From Phoronis ovalis (Eukaryota; Phoronida; Phoronidae), in contig JAOXYB010061557.1 in the NCBI GenBank assembly GCA_028565635.1, positions 1-10,633 of the forward strand: DNA of 10,633 nucleotides. The letters are read 5' to 3'. Positions 1-6,713 of the stretch are shown here, in pieces; the first letter of the stretch is position 1, and each line of letters starts with the position of its first letter. The notes below the pieces were generated by a model. It saw nothing but the letters and a program-made list of their open reading frames with translations, had not been told where the DNA came from and ran no database searches. Both the position numbers and the translations under genes were made by a program.

Positions 1-71
1 TATATATATTTCGTATTGTTGCCTTGTTACCAGCTATTTGCGGTGGCACATTTGCATCGAAATACGTGTCC

Positions 72-85
72 GCAGTAGATGGCGC
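72..85 (+). promoter_or_regulatory. Near-consensus CTCF-type binding motif
   Basis: The sequence GCAGTAGATGGCGC matches the degenerate CTCF core CCASYAGRKGGCRS at 13 of 14 positions, failing only at the first base. CTCF is a bilaterian zinc-finger insulator protein with a conserved core motif. The site lies in a locally GC-richer patch inside AT-rich DNA. One motif does not prove occupancy, and it could be part of an unrecognised repeat. Confidence 0.4.
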
Positions 86-768
86 TCATCGTTTAGGGGG
101 CCATATAATTTGAGTCAGGTTACCCGTAATTACCTGTTTGCAAAAAATTTAATTAAAAAATTTAAAAAAAATAGAATTGCACCACTTCAGTTTTTAATGC
201 GGCTTTACATTTTTCTAGTCAATATAAAGTTTCAGACTAAGAAATAAACATTAGAGCAAGAAACCCGATTTTGACACCTACAGTGCTTTTTATCAGTCTT
301 AAACTCAGGCACAAACGAATAATTGTTATCAAAGATAAGTCTAGCACAGGTTTAAGCACATTGTCACATAATATTCTTGTAAATGTTTTAATATTTATTT
401 TAGTTTTAGCAATTAAAGTCCACTGAACTTGAGGAGTGGGGCTCTTCATAAGTCATAGGCATGGCATTAATGCACTGAAGGACCTTTGCATTAAATACTA
501 TTATGTGATTACGTAGTTTTGTTATTCTGTAACATTGGAGAGTGTTATAACCGTAAAGTGAGCAATTACTGTCATAATAGTAAAAGCTGAGCTGAACACA
601 CCTAATGTACAATAGAATTAAATAAACGGATTGTACATGATCGGTAGTTGATATGCCATAGAAACAGTTGTGATCTTTTGAAGTGTGACGTATAAATCCG
701 ATGTTAAATATTTGTATTGCAATTGATTACTATTCACCAAGCATATAATCATATCAAATCTGTGACAG

Positions 769-837
769 GATCTGCCAGAGGGATAAATTGCCGGTGTGCT
801 CAGAGGATTTCTGTCCGCTAAAATATTAGCCCTTCAG
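769..837 (+). other. Candidate untranslated 5' leader exon ending at a strong donor
   Basis: The bases CAG|GTAAGC at 835-843 form a near-ideal splice donor. All three frames contain a stop within the 69 bases before it, so if it is used the exon is untranslated. The left edge is uncertain: 769 follows a possible TGACAG acceptor, but a transcription start nearby is equally possible. A good acceptor at 1130-1131 (pyrimidine-rich, ending TTTTAG) lies about 290 bases downstream. It would join this leader to the exon that carries the predicted ATG at 1179. Confidence 0.25.
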
Positions 838-1131
838 GTAAGCATTACTATTGTACAAAATATGTAATCCTTACGTGAGCTTTTGGTCATATACACTATA
901 TATACATGCAGTGTTTTATATCCAGTGGAGTCCAAACTCTAGCTACTGACGTTTTTATTGACATAGGATTAACGTCAACATCGCAGATTTGAGATTCGCT
1001 CCCATTCGCTTTCACAAAAAACAAAACAGACAGATATAATCAAATCACATGAAATTTGATCTACACTTATTGATCTTATGTAAACAGTTGTTATCCTACT
1101 TAAATGTTGATTGTTGACTTTGTGATTTTAG

Positions 1132-1206
1132 TTATACATTTGACCGCTGACGATTAAATCTAAGATGGTTTAAAAAACATGCACCATGTAGATAAGACAT
1201 CACTTC
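1132..1206 (+). CDS. Predicted first coding exon of the sushi membrane protein (ATG at 1179)
   Basis: The exon would run from an acceptor ending at 1131 to the donor CTTC|GTGAGC. Translation from the ATG at 1179 gives nine residues (MHHVDKTSL) plus one base, so the exon ends in phase 1. That is the phase needed by the microexon at 1330-1362 and by the sushi exon. A two-codon upstream reading frame (ATG GTT TAA, 1165-1173) precedes it. The donor matches well inside the intron but poorly on its exon side. The call rests on phase agreement and on the signal peptide that results, so it is an inference. An alternative start exon at 2357-2390 is discussed among the findings. Confidence 0.45.
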
Positions 1207-1329
1207 GTGAGCACGTATTTCAGGCACAGTCTAACTGAATAAGTTGTAAAAAGCAGTGAATGTACATATGTTCAAAATAGAAAAAAGGAGAACACATACT
1301 TTGATAAATAATGTGACTATTTTTCTTAG

Positions 1330-1362
1330 TTGCTGGACTAGCACAACTGTTTACGTATATAG
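1330..1362 (+). CDS. Predicted 33-nt microexon encoding a signal-peptide core
   Basis: The exon sits between a strong acceptor (TTTTTCTTAG, ending at 1329) and a strong donor (ATAG|GTAAGA). It is 33 bases long, symmetric in phase 1-1, and open in that frame, reading AGLAQLFTYI; phase 0 contains a stop. Joined to the exon ending at 1206 and to the sushi exon at 3387, it supplies the hydrophobic core of a signal peptide. Cleavage would fall after a Val-Met-Ala sequence, just before the first sushi cysteine. Introns on either side would be 123 and 2024 bases. The splice signals and phase are directly visible; use of the exon is inferred. Confidence 0.5.
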
Positions 1363-3386
1363 GTAAGAATTAATAAATAATAAAGTTAAATGCGCGACAA
1401 AAGTAAGACTATTCTATGTGCATGAGAGTCGAAATGCATTTTGCTATTTTGCAAATTTTGAATTGTTTTATGCAATTAAATTGTTATAGTTTCAGTATTT
1501 ATAAAAGGAGTTTTCTTTAAGGTATAATTAGTTCGTCTTTGTTTCATCAGAATGTCTCTAAATCTGCTAGACTTGCTCAAGTCTTTCTGGATTTTGTTTT
1601 CAATTATTATATATATTTTTTTTTCTTAAAAAGATTTTGGTTACTGTGATATACTAAAAAGTTCTTGCGCAAAAAGTTTTTTTATAGATTTATCTCTTTA
1701 ATGTACCAAGTCCACAGTCATAAGGCCGTACCCACATGTAGCGGATAGTAAAATATAATATAAAACAACATATATATTTTTAGCGGGATAATTACCGATA
1801 AGGGCACTTCTTATAAAGATTGGCATTTTTAATTAATTAACATTGCGTATAATAAAAAATCCACAAGGGCTTATTTAAGTAAATCTATTCGTGTGGGTTG
1901 TGATGGGCGACTACTGGAAAATAGCCTTTTCACGTTTTATATTATAATGGTTTAATATACCGAATCGAGCACCTTTTCATATAACTCAAAACAATACTTG
2001 ACCGTATGCGTATACAAAAATAGTATACATTTTGATATTGTCATTTTTCGACATACAGTATTTATTAATCTACTATGTGTGGTTAAACTATCACCTGTTT
2101 TGAGGGATTATCACGTCGTTGTCATTGGTTTATATCATAAGTATGTTTAATTTGCCTCTTTGATAACTGTCAAGTAGGAGGTTACGAAGACTTAAATGAT
2201 GATCGGACTTATTTATCCATATTGCTAACTTTTTTAAAGCTGTTCTTATTCCAGCCAGCTACACACAGTGTATGTCTGTGACAGGTAGAACGTATTTTAT
2301 TGAACGTGTTCTAGGATATTCTTGTACGTCAAATAAGGCTTCATTATTATAATAAAATGTATTGTGTCATGTTTATGCTGCACAGTTTAGGTATACCACC
2401 TGGGCTTAACAACCTCTTAACAATAGCTATCAACCCCGGCTATTAACCTGCTGACTTTGCCTGTGGATGTGCGGAAATAATATACTGACAAAAGTAAATA
2501 TGTGGATTAAGAATAACAAATTAGAATCGTATGCATGTTTATTTTCTGTGCGCTCGATGAACAATTCAAAAAGTTGATTCGCCAAATATATCTCGGATGA
2601 TGCTTTTGAGTTTGAATTTAATAGTTGTTTATTGTAGGTCACAGTATACGAAATTCCTTTTTGTTGATGATGAAAAAAACATAATTGGCTGTAGTATAAA
2701 CTCAGAATGCAACGTCGATAAGTGGGATTTCTCTCTAATTCAGTAGTATCTTAAAATTGCCATCCTATATCTCAGTAACTTCTGCGCGCCGAATAAGCTG
2801 ATCATGATCATATATATGACTATAAAAAAGGAGAAATCCGACTCTTCCTAAGGCTTCAATAGTTACTAATACTGTATATAGCAGTAATCGCTCCAGGCAG
2901 TCCATGACAAAAAACGTTAAAAATGGAACACGCAAATGACTATCGTATTGTGCAGCACGCTACTATAACAATAAAAAAATATACATTGGATTATATTAAT
3001 TCGTATTCATGCTTGCTTCGGCGTGTATATTAATACAAATATGCTTTATTATGATACAATGTACATGTTACAATTATGGGTGTGTAACTACAACAAATAC
3101 TATGCCACAGATACTACATGGCATTTTTGTACTCCCGATATGCTAATTAATTCAAGTAGAATAGTTTTGTCTTCTCAATTCAAAATTTCTATATAAACTT
3201 AACGTTTCACTAGAGAATTACATACGTTATGTTACACTGCATTGCTTTTAATTCAGAAAATGAAATTAAAACCATTTTCTTGTAAGCAAAAGGCAAGTTT
3301 GAGAACAAGTTAGTGTCTTAATCCTTTGTTAACTTGATAAAGTTGAATGATGTAATAAAAATAATAATTGCTTAAACAATTTTCAG
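1363..3386 (+). other. Long putative intron 5' of the sushi exon
   Basis: This is AT-rich non-coding sequence with many short poly-A and poly-T runs, bounded by a GTAAGA donor and a TTTTCAG acceptor. I find no recognisable domain or RNA gene in it. A possible 30-base exon at 2254-2283 and a possible start exon at 2357-2390 lie inside. Both have usable splice signals, and I regard both as weaker than the 1179/1330 model. If the gene starts at 2357, the sequence to its left is intergenic. Confidence 0.5.
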
Positions 3387-5888
3387 TGATGGCCAATACA
3401 ACCTGTACCTCACCCGAAGACGGAATAGCAAATGGTTATATCCACACTCAAGGACCATATAATGCCGGTCAGACTGCAGTGTTTGAGTGTAAATCAGGCT
3501 TTGAAATGACCGGTAACAGTGTCCTGACATGTGGGAATGATTTAAAATGGGATGTTAGTTTTCCTAACTGTACAAGTCCAGCCGTTAACGCAGTCAATAA
3601 TACTTACACAACATCAGGTAAGGTTTCCTTAGGTAATTATAGAACCAAGTTATATTATATGGTTATGAAATTACCTACATTCTGAATACATGTATGGGGA
3701 ACATTGGTAAAACATCACAGTAAGCACTACAACCTTGATAAAGTACACTGGTCTTGTTTTTCTGGATGCTTTGAATTCTAAGACCGACTACCAGCATTGG
3801 GGCTTCCACCTGATGGCTTCTATTAATTTATTTATTCGTTGGACAATATTTCATTGAGATCTTTCATAAAAAAAACATTTTACGAAATCAAAACATGAAT
3901 TAAAAAAGAATTGTGCATGTTTTAACAGCCAACAAGAATGCTTTGATAATAATAAAAAAGGCAATTACTTCTCAGTCAGTTTTCCTAAGGAGCCTTAATA
4001 ACCGTCAAAATATTATGATGATAATTATATATTTTATGCTTTTTATGGTTAATGACTGATAAACACGTGCTATAATTATAAGTTCTTAAAATGAAATATT
4101 TAAATTTTACAATTTTAATATAAATATATGTTATTTGTATTTCCCAAAAACAAATGTTCTTGTTTTACAGCGGATATTCCACTATGGGCCCTCATAGCTA
4201 TGATAATTCTAGCCGTTATCGTCATTGTATTTCTTGTCACGTTAATCTGCATGGTCTACTGTCATAACAGGTAAGTTTTTAGATATACTGTAAGGTGTAC
4301 CATAGCCTATTGCATCTAACGATATGTTGTGACTTTTCAATATATCCCCTGGCTTTGGTTAGCATTAAAACTAGCCTGACAGATTTTTAGCTGCAAGTTC
4401 CAGTGTTTCTGTTATTTTTTTTCTAAAAAATGGTTATCATTAGCTTGTTACGTACTGAGATGACACCGTCTTTCAGAAATATAGAAGCCACTGAAATGAA
4501 TTATAATTATTTATAAAAAATGTCAAGTTAAGTTTATATGGTTTTACTCTGAATACACAGATCTCCTAGAATAGCTGATCTTTACTGAGATTGAATGTTT
4601 TAAATTTTTTCAGACAAAACCAAGTCAGAACAATACATCTTGAACAACATGGTCGTTCCCAGGATAACTGTTATAATAGCGACAGGCATTGTAATACTCA
4701 TTGTTGTGCTCATAATAGATATTCAAGATGTCAATGTGATGAAAATTGCTTGTGTACATGTGATCATTGTCAGGGAAATAAATATTCAAATGAAAAACCA
4801 CGTCCACCTTCTAATGATGAGTACGAAACGGAAAAACAGTCTCCGGCTACGCCAACGAGGGTAAACCGATCTGCCTATTTGCACATAGCATGCGCATGTT
4901 TTCGTAATTTCGCATCTGAATTTCTTAATATAAGTCATACGCTGTCATTCAAACTGCAGATATTAATTACAAAAGTTAAGTACGCTTACGATAGTCCGTC
5001 AGCCGAGAGCGACAGTTAAGAAAACGAGTGCCAATTATAAATCATGTATATGCTATCGGCATTAATGGAGTGCATATGATAATTATTTATCATATTAATT
5101 CGAACATTTAGATAGTATTTAATGGCCATCAACTGCTGACGAAACAAGATAAAAAATCTTTCATTTGAAAAAGACTGGATGATGGACGAATCGTTATAGC
5201 TCAGATACTTGTTCGGTAATATGTCAGACAAGCAGTTGCAATCAAACAGGGCTTTAAAACGCGTATCTAATGCTTAATAAAAAACCTTTTTTGTATTTTC
5301 TAGAAAATATTTACTAACTTATTATATTTACATAAATATTGAATTGGAAAAAGGTAAAGAGAGCTAGAGCATATAATTCTTAATACGTTTTACGCTGAGC
5401 TATTATTTTAAAAATGTCTATGCAGGGGAGAGCTTATATTCGATACACGAAAGGTATTGATGGGGTGTGCAATGAATCTGTTATTTGTGATTACTTCGGG
5501 TTATGGTTACCATGAGGTATGATTTCATGAGAGATCAGAGGTTGAGTGTCTTGGATGCACTTACCAAACTTTTGACAGAGCTGCCTTTAGGGGGACAGGT
5601 AAATGTGTTATTTTCCACGAAATGAACTTGAAACTTATTTGTAATTTACTATTTTCAATCAATTATACTTTGTATTTATAGGTTGTTATATCACAGAATT
5701 CCACAAGCAATGTACAACTGCAAAAAGTGACAAAAACTGTTCAGCATCAGAGCACACCTAGGTTAATCAGAGTTACGAACGAAGTTATCGCAGAAAATGA
5801 TAAAAACAAAAAACCAGCAAAGGACCTAAAAGGAATGTGGATGCCGCACAGCAATCCAGTACGAAGTATTAATACCAGCACAAAATAG
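3387..5888 (+). CDS. Sushi/CCP-domain single-pass membrane protein, core exons
   Basis: Four exons are well supported: 3387-3617, 4171-4270, 4614-4860 and 5682-5888 (stop TAG 5886-5888). All have GT-AG borders and phases that agree (1, 1, 2, 0). With the predicted signal-peptide exons the protein has 281 residues. One sushi domain occupies about residues 25-83, with Cys27, Cys55, Cys69, Cys82 and Trp75 in the usual pattern; the exon is phase 1-1, as is typical of sushi modules. N-glycosylation sequons occur at Asn24, Asn81 and Asn91. A transmembrane helix spans about 102-127, starting PLWALIAMIILAVIVIV. The cytoplasmic side has ten Cys and several His within about 150-183, then a PRPPSNDEYE segment and a Lys-rich tail. 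Sushi domains usually mediate adhesion, complement-like or receptor contacts at the cell surface. The ligand is unknown and I do not recognise the family as a whole. Confidence 0.85.
3618..4170 (+). other. Intron between sushi and transmembrane exons
   Basis: This 553-base intron begins GTAAGG and ends TTTTACAG, in phase 1. It is AT-rich with no coding potential that I can support. Reading through the donor extends the sushi frame only to a stop at 3683-3685, adding 22 residues without a membrane anchor. Confidence 0.8.
4271..4613 (+). other. Intron between transmembrane and Cys-rich exons
   Basis: This 343-base intron begins GTAAGT and ends in a long pyrimidine run plus CAG, in phase 2. Nothing else is recognisable in it. 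Confidence 0.85.
5276..5281 (+). terminator. Possible proximal polyadenylation signal (AATAAA)
   Basis: AATAAA within the last intron of the sushi gene is followed by a T-rich stretch at about 5288-5300. It could serve a shorter transcript that retains the intron and stops at 5019. In such AT-rich DNA the hexamer also occurs by chance, so support is weak. Confidence 0.25.
5539..5598 (+). CDS. Candidate 60-nt in-frame cassette exon of the sushi gene
   Basis: The segment follows GATCAG and ends CAG|GTAAAT, a good donor. It is exactly 60 bases and open in phase 0, matching both neighbouring exons. It would insert RLSVLDALTKLLTELPLGGQ, which looks like an amphipathic helix, ahead of the final exon. 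The acceptor lacks a clear pyrimidine tract. The frame is also open upstream to about 5491. It may be an alternative exon, a genuine constitutive exon, or chance. Confidence 0.35.
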
Positions 5889-6185
5889 TGTAAATGTTTG
5901 TGTACCTCATGTCACATTTATTATAAACAATTATGGAGAACGCAAAAGAAGAATTGCCGATTAATCAGATGTGGCAAACTCTATTTAATCTATAGTTGTA
6001 TTTTATTGTGGCGCAAGCAACACTTGCATTATTGTAAAATCTTGTAGCATATTTTTGTAACTATATTTTTGTTTGTGCTATATTCAAGCAAAAAAATATT
6101 ATAATCTGGATTTTTGTTTCATTTTAAAGAAAATGCAGTTTTATATACATTGTTAAATTATAAATAAAGAATATCGACAATCGAA
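5889..6185 (+). other. 3' untranslated region of the sushi gene
   Basis: AT-rich sequence follows the TAG at 5886-5888 up to shortly after the AATAAA at 6163-6168. No open frame or structure stands out. The exact cleavage site cannot be read from the sequence; the right boundary is approximate. Confidence 0.6.
6163..6168 (+). terminator. Polyadenylation signal of the sushi gene (AATAAA)
   Basis: This is a canonical AATAAA about 275 bases after the stop codon and upstream of the start of the next gene. Spacing and orientation fit the end of the sushi transcript. Confidence 0.6.
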
Positions 6186-6713
6186 GGTAGTTTGTTTGAT
6201 GGGCGCGGCTAATAAAAAATGATGTAATAGTAACGTAATATCGGGGGAGGATTTTACGACTGCGTTCAAGATGACATGAAAGCAACGGAACTCTTACACA
6301 TAAATACGTGACCCAACATGATCTACATAAGTTTCATTTAATTGTTTCAATTTTCATTATCATACAACGATAACTGATGATAGTCGCAAAGTAATATATC
6401 TTAATCTTAAAACGTGAAGAATTTGATTGACATAAGAGAAAAAACAATTAAATAGGCTTGCAATTATATAAAGATAATATTCAAATGCGGCAATCCTAGT
6501 TACGCTTTTATATGATACACATAAATACGAATATCCACCAGTAATCATATGATCTCATTGTGGCATAACTGCGAATGCATATATATGTTAGTATATCGGC
6601 CAGGGTATCATAGTTCAAGGTTAATGCAAAGTTCATGAGTGGAGCAGTACCTAATAAATAGTACAACGCATTCTTGTTGTAATAAGCAAATCAAAAGATA
6701 CACTAAATATAAA
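6186..6713 (+). promoter_or_regulatory. Intergenic region and presumed promoter/5' leader of the oxidoreductase gene
   Basis: About 0.5 kb separates the sushi polyadenylation signal from the oxidoreductase ATG. A TATATATG sequence at 6580-6587 could act as a TATA element, with transcription starting near 6610 and a leader of roughly 100 bases. That placement is a guess. An ATG at 6635 opens only a short frame that is not the enzyme's. No coding exon is seen on either strand. Confidence 0.4.

Larger units (their letters stand above)
1..1130. other. Non-coding upstream region
   Basis: I see no convincing protein-coding exon on either strand. The open frames here, such as those on the minus strand between about 237 and 612, are short, AT-driven and lack domain character or matching splice sites. 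Two things stand out: a CTCF-type motif at 72-85 and a strong splice donor after position 837. Both are listed separately. The stretch is probably intergenic sequence plus the promoter and leader of the sushi gene downstream. Confidence 0.6.
4861..5681 (+). other. Last intron of the sushi gene, with possible alternative coding ends
   Basis: This 821-base intron begins GTAAAC and ends TTATAG, in phase 0. If it is retained, the frame stays open for 52 more codons to a stop at 5017-5019. An AATAAA at 5276-5281 followed by T-rich sequence could end such a transcript. A 60-base in-frame candidate exon lies at 5539-5598. The remainder is AT-rich without recognisable features. Confidence 0.65.

Noticed and set aside
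237-612. Two overlapping minus-strand open frames of about 70 codons each.
   Set aside because: They have no domain likeness, no supporting splice signals and biased AT-driven composition. Chance frames of this size are expected.
770-830. Frame reading ICQRDKLPVCSEDFCP, with a passing likeness to the VCSEHF part of THAP zinc fingers.
   Set aside because: The open stretch is under 30 codons between stops, the histidine expected in that motif is absent, and no other THAP landmarks are present. A chance match in a likely leader exon is the better reading.
2254-2283. A 30-base segment between TTATTCCAG and GTAGAA that could be a microexon, containing an ATG (2271) in phase 1 to the sushi exon.
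   Set aside because: Starting there gives only MSVT before the sushi exon, with no signal peptide, and the donor is weak. The 1330-1362 microexon explains the protein better.
2412-2450. Small inverted repeat AATAGC/GCTATT that might form a hairpin RNA.
   Set aside because: The arms are only six bases, AT-rich, and nothing adjacent suggests a structured RNA.
2430-2642. Minus-strand open frame of about 70 codons.
   Set aside because: It lies in the long intron or upstream region, has no recognisable motif and shows no matching start or polyadenylation context.
4625-5231. Alternative-frame and minus-strand open frames over the Cys-rich exon, including a hydrophobic-looking plus-strand frame at 4640-4864.
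   Set aside because: They are shadows of the spliced coding frame. Exon phases from both sides support only the Cys-rich frame.
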